From Aquabacter sp. L1I39 (GTDB lineage: Bacteria; Pseudomonadota; Alphaproteobacteria; Rhizobiales; Xanthobacteraceae): a stretch of 64,000 nt of DNA. The notes beneath the pieces are model-generated. The model was not told the origin of the DNA, did no database searches, and was given only the letters and a program-made list of their open reading frames with translations. The DNA is taken from contig NZ_CP072392.1 in NCBI RefSeq assembly GCF_017742835.1, positions 5,324,225 through 5,388,224 of the forward strand, in the 5' to 3' direction. Positions 35,945-43,525 of the stretch are shown here, piece after piece (position 1 is the stretch's first letter; every line of letters begins with the position of its first letter). The translations under genes and the position numbers were made by a program.

Positions 35945-36235
35945 TGACAGGAACATGAGGCTGCACAGCCTGGACTGAATGAAAGGCGCGCGAGGAATGC
36001 TCCAAAAGTTCAGCCTTGGCCGCAGCGCCCGAGCCCTATTCGGGGGTTACCGGGAAACCGAAAAGTGCGATGATGAGGATGGCACCGATGCAGGATACGA
36101 CACCTGTGGGAAGGTCCCGCCCTCATTACGCCCCGAGCGGGTGGTGGGGCAGACCTGCCATCTTTGTGTCCGTCGTCCGTGGCATGGGCTTGTTCGATCT
36201 TCGACCGGCTTACTGGCTAACGGCGTAGAAACCTG

Positions 36236-36514
36236 ATGCGAAAAATGCGGTCCGACCGGCCCATGACCACACCTGATCATAGCGAGAGCGGCTCCAAGAG
36301 GGCCACTCACCGCCGCGACATCTCTGCGCGCCAGGATCTGCTCGGCAAGGAACTGCGGCAGCTCTTCGACGACTACACGCGAGAGGATGTTCCGGATGAA
36401 CTCATGCGTCTCGCGATGCAATTGCAAGGCGCTATGGAGACGAAGGGTCCCTCTGGGACCCCGTCCGAACCCGGAAGCTCAGCGGACGGAGAGGACCAAG
36501 ACGTAAAGAAGTAG
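36236..36514 (+). CDS. nepR: NepR anti-sigma factor
   Basis: A 92-residue cytoplasmic anti-sigma factor that holds EcfG inactive until phosphorylated PhyR binds it. The conserved NepR core is at about residues 34-66 (QDLLGKELRQLFDDYTREDV, then PDELMRLAMQLQ); the ends are charged and disordered, as usual. The start is uncertain: ATGs at 36236, 36245 and 36263 are all in frame without a clear ribosome site. In most relatives nepR and ecfG are adjacent on one strand. Here they are convergent, 221 bp apart, with two terminators between. A perfect EcfG promoter lies 290 bp upstream. Confidence 0.85.
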   Translation: MRKMRSDRPMTTPDHSESGSKRATHRRDISARQDLLGKELRQLFDDYTREDVPDELMRLAMQLQGAMETKGPSGTPSEPGSSADGEDQDVKK

Positions 36515-36549
36515 GGATCGCCCTCTTCTGCTTCGAAGAGCATCCGGAG

Positions 36550-36573
36550 CGGCCCGCCTGCGGGCCGTTTTGT
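36550..36573 (+). terminator. Terminator after nepR
   Basis: CGGCCCG and CGGGCCG stem with a short loop followed by TTTTGTATTT, 36 bases after the nepR stop. Confidence 0.75.
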
Positions 36574-36648
36574 ATTTCGGATGGAGGGATTGAAGGAGCC
36601 GGCATCGCCCACCGCGCCAAGCCTCACAGCCCGCCCCTTGATGACAAG

Positions 36649-36682
36649 AAAAGGCCCCCGGCGCGCTTCCGGGGGCCTTTTT
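36649..36682. terminator. Bidirectional terminator between nepR and ecfG
   Basis: A nine-pair stem GGCCCCCGG/CCGGGGGCC flanked by AAAA on the left and TTTTT on the right, so it can act on both strands. It lies about 55 bases downstream of the ecfG stop. Confidence 0.8.
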
Positions 36683-36735
36683 CATGATGCGGCACTCAGC
36701 AGGCGCCAGGCCACAATTGGGACGAGGCCTTGATA

Positions 36736-37317
36736 TCAGCCGGTGCTGCTTGGCACGCGGACGGCAGACATGGCGACAGGATCTCCCTCGACCACATCCG
36801 CCGTGGCTTCCGCGCCCATCAGGGAGAGAAGCTTGGCACGGGCGCGATTGACACGGCTCTTGATGGTTCCGAGCGCGCAATTACACACCTCCGCAGCCTC
36901 CTCATAGGACAGGCCGGCGGCGCCAACCAGCACCAGCGCCTCTCTCTGGTCCGAGGGCAGCAGTTCCAGCGCTTCCTTGAGGCTGCTGAGGGTCACCGAC
37001 CATTCCTGCCCCGGCCCCATATTGGTGTCCTGCTGGGCGAGCGAGGACATGCCGTCGCTCTCGCGGCGGCGCTTGCGGATTTCCGTGTAGTACGTGTTGC
37101 GCAGAATCGTGAAAAGCCAGGCACGAAGGTTCGTGCCGGGATCAAATTTGTCGATGTTGGACAACGCCTTCAGGAAAGTCTCCTGGACAAGGTCGTCGGC
37201 CTCGGTCCGATTGCGGGTCAGGGAGCGCGCAAAGGCGCGCAAGGCGGGCAAGAGCTCCAGCACTTGCGTTCGCAGGTCCGGGGTGGCCGCGGCGGCACGA
37301 GACTGCTGGACATCCAT
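36736..37317 (-). CDS. ecfG: General stress ECF sigma factor EcfG
   Basis: A group-15 ECF sigma factor of 193 residues. Region 2 is ALRAFARSLTRNRTEADDLVQETFLKALSNIDKFDPGTNLRAWLFTILRNTYYTEIRKRRRE (about 26-87); region 4 is SLKEALELLPSDQREALVLVGAAGLSYEEAAEVCNCALGTIKSRVNRARAKL (about 112-163). It directs RNA polymerase to GGAAC/CGTT promoters when released from NepR. The ATG at 37317 gives the typical start; the frame is open to 37395. A perfect EcfG promoter at 37408-37432 implies autoregulation. Confidence 0.93.
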   Translation of the reverse strand: MDVQQSRAAAATPDLRTQVLELLPALRAFARSLTRNRTEADDLVQETFLKALSNIDKFDPGTNLRAWLFTILRNTYYTEIRKRRRESDGMSSLAQQDTNMGPGQEWSVTLSSLKEALELLPSDQREALVLVGAAGLSYEEAAEVCNCALGTIKSRVNRARAKLLSLMGAEATADVVEGDPVAMSAVRVPSSTG

Positions 37318-37407
37318 GGGCTTGTCTTTTCCGCTCTCTTCGATGAACAGCTCGGTCGGATGGCCTTTCCAGGCAGGTCCTGCCCAATGCCCCATCCTCC
37401 AACCTTA

Positions 37408-37432
37408 AACGCGGCCGATTGGGAGAAGTTCC
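37408..37432 (-). promoter_or_regulatory. EcfG-type promoter of ecfG
   Basis: Perfect GGAAC-N16-CGTT on the minus strand, about 90 bases before the ecfG start codon: an autoregulatory promoter. Confidence 0.75.
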
Positions 37433-37502
37433 CGGAAAAGTCGCTTTCGGCTCAATAAAAAGGGGAGGCATGCCTCCCCCTTCCACCTCCCGAACGGCAA
37501 GA

Positions 37503-37772
37503 TCAGGAGGAACGGGTGGAATGGGAGGCCTGACCTCCCTTTTGGCCTGCCTGCGAGGCGAGATTGCGGTCGCGCGAAAAGCTGCGCTGCTCATCCGCCA
37601 CGCTCTGACCGCCCTTGCGCCCCGCCGCCGAAGCGAGCTCGCGGTTCTGCGAGAAGCTGCGTTTTTCGGCCGGAACGCTTTCGCCGCCTTTCCGGGCGAT
37701 GGCCCGCTGCTTCTCGGCGTCCATCGCCGCAAAGCCGCGGTTCGAGCCGCCCTTTCCTCGAGTCTCAGCCAT
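37503..37772 (-). CDS. KGG-repeat general stress protein
   Basis: An 89-residue hydrophilic protein of the KGG (Con-10/YciG-like stress-induced) family. A unit of about 25 residues built on RKGGxSV-xxExRSFSxxRxLAxxA occurs twice in full, with partial copies at each end (RGKGGSNRGFAAMD at the start, AGQKGGQASH at the end). Such proteins are induced in stationary phase or osmotic stress. The ATG at 37772 has a GGGAG box. A perfect EcfG promoter lies 70 bases upstream. Confidence 0.88.
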   Translation of the reverse strand: MAETRGKGGSNRGFAAMDAEKQRAIARKGGESVPAEKRSFSQNRELASAAGRKGGQSVADEQRSFSRDRNLASQAGQKGGQASHSTRSS

Positions 37773-37841
37773 CTGCAAGCTCCCTGCGGAATTTCTCAAA
37801 GTAGGATTGTCTGACGCCCTTTTTCAGGACTACCCACGGCA

Positions 37842-37867
37842 AACGCCCCCCATGCCCCTCTGGTTCC
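37842..37867 (-). promoter_or_regulatory. EcfG-type promoter of the KGG gene
   Basis: Perfect GGAAC-N17-CGTT on the minus strand, with the -10 about 70 bases before the KGG start codon. It lies between that gene and the kinase-like gene. Confidence 0.75.
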
Positions 37868-37908
37868 TCCGAGGCCGCAAATCGGTGACGCTTTTTTGAG
37901 AGTGATTT

Positions 37909-39636
37909 TCAGGAGGCCTTCGGGCGAAGCTTGAAACGCAGTTCCGCCAAGGCGTGGCCGCCCTCATCGCGCGTGGAGAGGACGCCGCCCAGTTGCCGAG
38001 CAAAGCCGTGGGCAAGCGGGGCCTCTGTCTCTTCCAACGCGCCGCCGAGGGGGCGGGAAATGTCGAGCACCAGCGCGACCTCATTGCCTTCCTGCGCGCA
38101 GGTGACCACCACGCGTCCGGGGCCGGTGCTCTCGCCCGCAGCCACCACCATCATGATTTCCGTGAGCAGCAGAGCGAGCGGCACCGCATAGTCCGTGGGA
38201 AGCGGCACGTCCTCCGCCTCAACCAGCACCAGCACGTTCCGGTCCAAAGCCACTTCCAGCAAGCTGCCGAGCTCGCGCAGCAGCTCACGTGAGCGCACTT
38301 CCGAGCCCTCATTGGCCTCGTAGAGAACCCGGTGCACCACAGCGAGCGTGTTCACGCGCGTGCGGAGCTGGTCGAAGCGGCGGCGATCCTTCTCGTTTGC
38401 AATCCCGGAGCCATAAAGGCTCATGAGGCTCACCACGATCTGAAGGCTGTTCTTGATGCGGTGATGGATCTCCCGGACGAGCGCGGTCTTCTCCGCCAGC
38501 CCCTCCCGCAGGCGACCATCGCGCTCCCGGATCGCCTGTGCCATTTCCTCGATGGCATTGCCGAGCACCCGGAACTCGCTGGGAGCCTGGTCCATGCGCG
38601 AGGGGCGAAAGCCATAATGCCCCTGCGCATAGACCGCCGTGACCCGCCGCAGGTAAAGCAGCCATTGCAGAACCATGCGGTCGGTGGCCAGCCAGATGGC
38701 GACGATGGTGAAGATCACCATGCACACGGGCAGGATGAAACTCACCGCCACATGGAAGGCCGTCCACTGGAACAATTGATCCGTTGGCTGCGCGAAAGCC
38801 ACCACCAGGCCGTAACGGTCCAAGGTCGCAACCGCATAACTCCAGGTCTGGCCGGTGTCGTCCTGCTCCTCTCCAAGGCGATCGAGCTGACGCCGCAAGT
38901 CCTTGTCTTTGAACAGGACGCGGCTGATGGTGGGGGCGTTGGAGACGATCTCCTGGCCGTACCGGTCAATGACCGCCACGACCCCCGAGGACAGGGGGAC
39001 CTCCCGCTTGAGCAGATTGTCGAGCCAGACGCCGTCAATCGCTACTGAGAGGGCGCCGCTCAACTCGCCATCCGCATCAAAGAGGGGCAGCGTCGCCGGC
39101 AGGATCTCGCCGCGCGTCACCGGGCTGACGATCCGGCCGGACAGGCTGAAGCCCTTCTCCCGGATCGCCTCCCGCCACCATGGGCGCTGGGACACGTTGG
39201 GACTGGGGCTTGGAAGCGCGGAGCAGCGCACGATCCCGTTTCGCCCGACCATCGCCACGTTCGAGGCAAAGGGCAGGCTCAGCGTGGCACCATAGAGCAG
39301 TGCCTGACAATCACTGCCGCCGGACGTGACCTGAGGGACGTTCTTGAGGGCCTGAAGCACATTCTCGGCAGAGGTGAAGATATTGTCCTGGCCCGCCGCG
39401 GCCACGATGGCCCCCTGCTGAAGCTTGTGCTGCGCTTCCTCGCTCGACCGTCGCAATTGCAGCACGCCCTGAAGCATGGCGGCCGTGGCGATGGGCATGA
39501 TGGCAACGAGAATGACGAGGATCAGCCCGCGCCGCACACTATCCAGCAGGTGGCGCGGCTGGCCGACGGCGGACGCAAAAAGAGCTGCGCGCTCGTTGTT
39601 CCGCGCACGGGCCGCCTCCCCTTTCAGCCACCGCAT
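37909..39636 (-). CDS. HisKA_2-type sensor protein with degenerate ATPase (PhyK/PhyP-like)
   Basis: A membrane sensor of 575 residues. It has one helix at about 37-59, a periplasmic Cache-like domain to about 295, a second helix at about 297-317, a HAMP-like linker, and a HisKA_2 dimerisation box ALVREIHHRIKNSLQIVVSLMSLYG with His391/392. The ATPase half is abnormal: the N-box, normally NELxTNAxKHA, reads TEIMMVVAAGES; the DxGxG segment reads LDISRPLGG; the GLGL loop is absent, though ARQLGG is kept. ATP binding is therefore doubtful, while the phospho-His region is intact. A degenerate partner next to phyR recalls Sphingomonas PhyP, which opposes PhyR phosphorylation. It is divergent from phyR. 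The ATG at 39636 has GGAG six bases upstream. Confidence 0.85.
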   Translation of the reverse strand: MRWLKGEAARARNNERAALFASAVGQPRHLLDSVRRGLILVILVAIMPIATAAMLQGVLQLRRSSEEAQHKLQQGAIVAAAGQDNIFTSAENVLQALKNVPQVTSGGSDCQALLYGATLSLPFASNVAMVGRNGIVRCSALPSPSPNVSQRPWWREAIREKGFSLSGRIVSPVTRGEILPATLPLFDADGELSGALSVAIDGVWLDNLLKREVPLSSGVVAVIDRYGQEIVSNAPTISRVLFKDKDLRRQLDRLGEEQDDTGQTWSYAVATLDRYGLVVAFAQPTDQLFQWTAFHVAVSFILPVCMVIFTIVAIWLATDRMVLQWLLYLRRVTAVYAQGHYGFRPSRMDQAPSEFRVLGNAIEEMAQAIRERDGRLREGLAEKTALVREIHHRIKNSLQIVVSLMSLYGSGIANEKDRRRFDQLRTRVNTLAVVHRVLYEANEGSEVRSRELLRELGSLLEVALDRNVLVLVEAEDVPLPTDYAVPLALLLTEIMMVVAAGESTGPGRVVVTCAQEGNEVALVLDISRPLGGALEETEAPLAHGFARQLGGVLSTRDEGGHALAELRFKLRPKAS

Positions 39637-39860
39637 TCCAGGCTCCGAAGCACCGCATCCCCCGACCGACTTGCACCCGTGGCAGCTTTCAAAGAAAGCG
39701 TGTCCCTCTTTCGCCTGTCGGGGAACACCAAGGCCGCTCCGCCCGGCCTTGTAAGCTCCGCAGCCGACCCATCTGCCCCGTCTGATAGCCCTCCCAAGGG
39801 CTTCAACCAAGCTGTAACGCGCCTATAATGCTGCTGCCGGGCAATCGGTTCCATGCTCGC

Positions 39861-39886
39861 GGAACCAATACGGGTTGGTGCGCGTT
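39861..39886 (+). promoter_or_regulatory. EcfG-type promoter of phyR
   Basis: Perfect GGAAC-N17-CGTT, placing the start site about 23 bases before the phyR ATG. A GGAAC-N17-GGTT on the opposite strand overlaps it and could serve the sensor gene weakly. Confidence 0.75.
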
Positions 39887-39915
39887 CCTTGTGACTTCCT
39901 TTGAGGCGAGAGAGC

Positions 39916-40707
39916 ATGTTTCAGCAGCAGCTCATTAAGCAGCTTCCTCTTCTGCGGCGCTATGCCCGGGCCCTTCTGGGCGGCCAGCAGGCAGGCGACG
40001 CCTTGGTCCAGCGCACCTTGCAGTCTGCCCTGGATGGGCGCGTCAGCCTGGATACATCCCTTTCGCCCCGTGTGGCCCTCTATAAGGCGTGCCACGAGGT
40101 CTGGTCGAAGGACGAAGGCGCCGATGCCGCATCCGCAAACAAGGCGGACGAGCGCCTGCAGCGGCTCGACCCCGGGTCTCGCGTGGCCCTGCTGCTCACG
40201 GCTATGGAGGGCTTCTCATTCGCGGAAGCCTCCTCGATCCTGTCCACCTCCATTGAGCAGGTGGAGGCGCAAGTGGTCGCCGCCCAGGCCGAGATTGACG
40301 CCCAGTTGAAGACCAACGTCCTCATCATCGAGGATGAATGGGTCATTGCACTCGACCTCAAGACGCTGGTGACGGAGATCGGCCACGAGGTCGTGGGCGT
40401 CGCGCCTACGCACTCCAAGGCTCTGGAGCTGGCCGAGATCGGCAATTTCGGGCTGGTGCTGGCCGACATCCAATTGGCCGACGGATCATCCGGCATTGAT
40501 GCCGTGACGGATATTCTGCGTAGCTTCGATGTGCCGGTGATCTTCATCACCGCCTTTCCGGATCGGCTGCTCACGGGCGAACGGCCGGAGCCGACCTATC
40601 TCATCACCAAGCCGTTCCTCGGTGAGACGGTGAAGGCGACCATCGCCCAGGCCCTGTTCTTCCACGGCGCACGTACCACACCCGAGGCCGCCCGTCGGAT
40701 CGCCTGA
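39916..40707 (+). CDS. phyR: PhyR response regulator / anti-anti-sigma factor
   Basis: A 263-residue protein with the PhyR layout: an N-terminal sigma-like domain (about 1-125, QQLIKQLPLLRRYARALLGG, RLQRLDPGSRVALLLTAMEGFSFAEASSIL) and a C-terminal receiver (about 133-255, NVLIIEDEWVIALDLK). The receiver has the phospho-acceptor Asp184 in VLADIQLADGSSGIDA, Thr212 in IFITAFP and Lys232 in LITKPF. When phosphorylated the sigma-like domain binds NepR and frees EcfG. The ATG at 39916 is preferred. It shares a promoter region with the divergent kinase-like gene and is followed by a DUF883 gene. Confidence 0.95.
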   Translation: MFQQQLIKQLPLLRRYARALLGGQQAGDALVQRTLQSALDGRVSLDTSLSPRVALYKACHEVWSKDEGADAASANKADERLQRLDPGSRVALLLTAMEGFSFAEASSILSTSIEQVEAQVVAAQAEIDAQLKTNVLIIEDEWVIALDLKTLVTEIGHEVVGVAPTHSKALELAEIGNFGLVLADIQLADGSSGIDAVTDILRSFDVPVIFITAFPDRLLTGERPEPTYLITKPFLGETVKATIAQALFFHGARTTPEAARRIA

Positions 40708-40761
40708 CGGACAAGACGAGACACCTGCCTGCACGCGCGGGCTCATGAGGAGAGATGCGAC

Positions 40762-41079
40762 ATGGTGGACAATCCGTCCAGCTTCACCGCTGACACCAAT
40801 GGCACGGCCAAGCCCGGCGACGCGCTCGCCGAACTGCGGAGCGACCTGGCGGCGCTGAAGGCCGACCTCGCCCAATTGACCGACACCCTGGGCAAGACGG
40901 CGCGCGACGGCGTCAAGGGCGCCACCACGGAGGCCGAAGTCGCCATGGGAGAAGTAACGGACTGGGCCGAGGACCAATACATGACCTTGCGCCATTCCAT
41001 CCAGGCACAGCCGGTCACCTCCATCGCCATCGCTGCTGGAGTGGGCTTCGTGCTCGGCCAGATGTTCCTGCGCCGCTGA
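40762..41079 (+). CDS. DUF883-family protein
   Basis: A 105-residue ElaB/YqjD-like protein. It has a hydrophilic, coiled-coil-prone N-terminal region (ALAELRSDLAALKADLAQLTDTLGKTARDGVKGATTEAE, about 22-60), then the conserved TLRHSIQAQPVTSIAIAAGVGFVLGQMFLRR ending, a C-terminal glycine-containing membrane helix. It is 54 bp downstream of phyR with no promoter of its own visible, so it may be carried on the phyR transcript. A terminator follows. Confidence 0.87.
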   Translation: MVDNPSSFTADTNGTAKPGDALAELRSDLAALKADLAQLTDTLGKTARDGVKGATTEAEVAMGEVTDWAEDQYMTLRHSIQAQPVTSIAIAAGVGFVLGQMFLRR

Positions 41080-41101
41080 TTTCCCATCGACGACTGCGCA
41101 T

Positions 41102-41135
41102 AAAGGCGGCTCCGGTCAACCGGGCCGCCTTTTTC
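41102..41135 (+). terminator. Terminator after the DUF883 gene
   Basis: AAAGGCGGC and GCCGCCTTTTT flanking an inner CCGG/CCGG pair; 23 bases after the stop. Confidence 0.8.
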
Positions 41136-41180
41136 CGTATGGAGGCCCCGCGACACCGTTTGACGAACGGCTGGCTGCGT

Positions 41181-41573
41181 TCATTCCCTCGGCAAAAAAC
41201 CGGGATCAGCCCGTCGCAGGGCCGTCAGGAGCGTATCCCCGTCATAAGGCTTGGACACGATGCCGACACCGGGCAGATCGCGAAACATGGCGACAAGTTC
41301 GTCCGCGCCGTAGCCACTCGCCACCACAATGCGCAGGCCGGGCAGGATCTCGCGCAATTGGGCGACCAGCGTGTCGCCGCGCACGTCCGGAAGCCCGAAG
41401 TCCACCAGCGCCACCCGGATCTCCGTCCCCCCCTCCTTCGCGATCGACAAGGCATCGGCGCCGGAGGCCGCCACATGCACGGCGAAGCCTTCGTCCTCAA
41501 GGATCTGCTGCGCCACGAGGGCCACAAAAGGCTCGTCCTCCACCAGGAGAATTTGCCGCCGAGACGTGTCCAA
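41181..41573 (-). CDS. Single-domain response regulator
   Basis: A CheY-like receiver of 130 residues. It has the acidic pocket LLVEDEPFVALVAQQIL near 9-25, the phospho-acceptor Asp in VALVDFGLPDVRGDTL near 58, Ser/Gly VVASGYGADEL near 88 and Lys in GIVSKPYDGDTLL near 108. It has no output domain, so it acts by protein interaction or as a phosphate sink. FGLPDVRG-type receivers are often partners of HWE/HisKA_2 kinases, which fits the stress-signalling neighbourhood. It is convergent with the DUF883 gene. Confidence 0.9.
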   Translation of the reverse strand: MDTSRRQILLVEDEPFVALVAQQILEDEGFAVHVAASGADALSIAKEGGTEIRVALVDFGLPDVRGDTLVAQLREILPGLRIVVASGYGADELVAMFRDLPGVGIVSKPYDGDTLLTALRRADPGFLPRE

Positions 41574-41717
41574 TGGCAGACGCTCCTCTGATCACGCGGG
41601 GCCGACGCCGCTGAGCGCTCGCCCTCCGGCTGCCGTTGGGATCTCCTGTAACTGGGAAATAGGGCGCCGATATAGCGTGCGCCGAAGACCATGCGCAGGG
41701 GGCCGAGCGGCCACACC

Positions 41718-41747
41718 AAAAACCCCCGCCGCATCAGCGACGGGGGT
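41718..41747 (-). terminator. Terminator after the PRC-barrel gene
   Basis: AACCCCCG and CGGGGGTT stem followed by TTT on the minus strand; 32 bases after the PRC-barrel stop. Confidence 0.8.
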
Positions 41748-41778
41748 TGATCTTGGCTTAGATCCGTTCGGAGGGGAA

Positions 41779-42351
41779 TCAGCGGGTGGTGGCGGGAGCG
41801 CCAGCCGGAGGCGTCGCGCCGGTTCCGGTCGCCGTACCCGTGCCGGAACGGGTGTATTCCTTGAAGGTCGGCGCATTCTTCAGCTCGTCCTTGGACTTGT
41901 TCAGGATGAGCCGGTCACCGTCCGAGTTACGCACCATCTGAAGCGCGGTGAAAGGCACGGCCACATCCTTCTCGCCCATGCCGAGGAAGCCGCCGACACC
42001 AATCACGGCACCGACCACATTGCCGTTGCGGTCGAGCAGCACATCGTTCACCTCGCCGACCGATTCATCCCCGGTGCCGCGCACCTTGGTACCGATCAGG
42101 TTGGAAGCCAGCCACTGCTCCTGCATCTGCTCGGAAATGAAAGCAGTGGTGCCGCCGGTGTTCATGGTCGCCGCCGAGCCGCCGGTGGCCGGAGCGGTCG
42201 TGGAGGGCGCGGTGGTTCCGGCCGCACCCGGCGCGGGGGTCGTGGCGGAAGGCGTGTTGCTGGAGGGGGCGGACGGAGAGGTGGACTGCGCGAAAGCCGG
42301 AGACGCCAGCATCACGGCCACGGCGGCGGCGGACAGAAGTTCTTTCTTCAT
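41779..42351 (-). CDS. Secreted PRC-barrel protein
   Basis: A 190-residue exported protein with a signal peptide (KKELLSAAAVAVMLASPAFA, cleavage after about 22), a Thr/Ser/Pro/Ala-rich linker (about 23-65) and a PRC-barrel domain (SNLIGTKVRGTGDESVGEVNDVLLDRNGNVVGAVIGVGGFLGMGEKDVAVPFTALQM, about 80-135). The tail is Thr/Gly/Ala-rich. PRC-barrel envelope proteins are common stress-regulon members in Hyphomicrobiales. A GGAAC-N16-TGTT element lies at 42415-42439. The ATG at 42351 follows GGGAG. Confidence 0.87.
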   Translation of the reverse strand: MKKELLSAAAVAVMLASPAFAQSTSPSAPSSNTPSATTPAPGAAGTTAPSTTAPATGGSAATMNTGGTTAFISEQMQEQWLASNLIGTKVRGTGDESVGEVNDVLLDRNGNVVGAVIGVGGFLGMGEKDVAVPFTALQMVRNSDGDRLILNKSKDELKNAPTFKEYTRSGTGTATGTGATPPAGAPATTR

Positions 42352-42414
42352 GCGTAACTCCCTCGTTGGCAGCATCGCATCAAGGCGGCGCGCTGCGATT
42401 GATTACATGGGAAG

Positions 42415-42439
42415 AACACGAATTGGCCGCCTTTGTTCC
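42415..42439 (-). promoter_or_regulatory. Near-consensus EcfG promoter of the PRC-barrel gene
   Basis: Minus-strand GGAAC-N16-TGTT; only the first base of the -10 differs from the consensus. The same TGTT variant is seen upstream of otsB. Confidence 0.45.
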
Positions 42440-42616
42440 GAAATTCCTCTGCGTCATTATCAACATCCAGACACGATCACTAGCGTTCAACACCTTGAAT
42501 ACCGGAGTGCGCTTCCCACATGCGTAAGGATTGGAACGAAACACGGCAGTAGGCGGAGCCGTTCGCGCATGCCAATAAGCACGGCAGAAGGCGGGAGGTT
42601 CCCGGAGGGTAGGAGC

Positions 42617-42910
42617 ATGGAGATCATGAAAGGCGGAATGCGGGGCATTTTGCCGGCGCGGGCGGGCATCGCAGGTGTGGTCCTGGCGGCTGCCGCAACA
42701 TTGGGCATCTGCCCCGCCGTGGCGCAAACCAAGCCTAACCCGCCGCAAGTGATTATCGTGCAGCCCCCGACCGTGACGCCACCGGCGCCCCGGCAGAATA
42801 TGGTGCCCCCTCCCCCGCCCGTGACCCGTCCCGGAGAAGGAGATTCCACCACGCGCATCAACAGCGACTATCGCACGCGCATGCCCGCGCCGAAGCAGCC
42901 CAACCAGTAG
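42617..42910 (+). CDS. Small secreted Pro-rich protein, unrecognised
   Basis: A 97-residue protein with a signal peptide (about 1-36, GIAGVVLAAAATLGICPAVAQ) and a proline-rich mature part (QVIIVQPPTVTPPAPRQNMV, then PPPPPVTRPGEGDSTTRI). A GGAGGG box lies seven bases before the ATG at 42617; the ATG at 42626 is also possible. No known domain. It is divergent from the PRC-barrel gene and probably periplasmic or envelope-associated. Confidence 0.65.
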   Translation: MEIMKGGMRGILPARAGIAGVVLAAAATLGICPAVAQTKPNPPQVIIVQPPTVTPPAPRQNMVPPPPPVTRPGEGDSTTRINSDYRTRMPAPKQPNQ

Positions 42911-43042
42911 GGGCGGGCCGGCGCTGCCTCAACGCAACACCTCGCGCAGATTTTAACCTGGCGGAAGCTCTGGGCGCAGCTTCGCCTTGTTCCCGTCGTC
43001 TGCTTCAGGCACCAACAAGAGCCAGAGGCCCGAGGGAGAGCC

Positions 43043-43525
43043 ATGTTCCGCGTCCTGTCCGACTTCATCTCAGAAATTACCGGCGGCCACCGGGACGCGG
43101 CAGCTTTCGCCGAGAACGACTATCGCCTGGCGGCCGCGGTCCTGCTGGTGCACGTCATGTCCATCGACGGCGCCGTGACCGATGACGAGCGGGACATCGT
43201 CAAAAACATCCTCGCCTCGCGCTTCAATCTGGATGAGGAGCACACCGAGGCGCTCATCGAATTGGCCATCGCGCGGGATGCCGAAGCGGTGGACCTTTAT
43301 GCCTTTACCAGCATCCTCAACCGCGCGCTGGACGATGAGGGGCGCCGTCGCGTGGTCGAGATGATGTTCGAGGTGGCCTACGCCGATGGCGGCCTCACCG
43401 AGTTCGAGGACAACCTCGTCTGGCGGGCGGCAGAACTTTTGCATGTAGGTTCGAGAGAGCGCGTCCAGATCCGGCGCGAGGTCCGCGAGGAGGCGGAAGC
43501 GGAAGGTGGACAGACGGAGCAGTGA
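43043..43525 (+). CDS. TerB-family protein
   Basis: A 160-residue all-helical protein of the tellurite-resistance TerB-like (DjlA N-terminal-like) family. LAAAVLLVHVMSIDGAVTDDERDIVKNIL (about 29-57) and VEMMFEVAYADGGLTEFEDNLVWRAAELLHV (about 113-143) are two copies of the acidic D-G-x-x-x-x-x-E metal-binding motif. Its role outside the ter operon is not known. It overlaps the start of the next gene slightly, so the two are probably translated together. Confidence 0.85.
   Translation: MFRVLSDFISEITGGHRDAAAFAENDYRLAAAVLLVHVMSIDGAVTDDERDIVKNILASRFNLDEEHTEALIELAIARDAEAVDLYAFTSILNRALDDEGRRRVVEMMFEVAYADGGLTEFEDNLVWRAAELLHVGSRERVQIRREVREEAEAEGGQTEQ

Noticed and set aside
36035..36130. A minus-strand hydrophobic stretch (VVSCIGAILIIALFGFPVTPE)
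   Set aside because: It looks like a membrane helix, but an in-frame stop lies just upstream and there is no ATG, GTG or TTG after it, so it cannot be a gene as it stands.
35979..36236. An 85-codon frame ending in a TGATG overlap with nepR
   Set aside because: No ribosome site and an implausible composition. I kept the region as an unexplained leader rather than calling a gene.
42533..42563. GGAAC ... CGTT upstream of the small secreted protein gene
   Set aside because: The spacing is 22 bp, outside the 16-17 bp of EcfG promoters.
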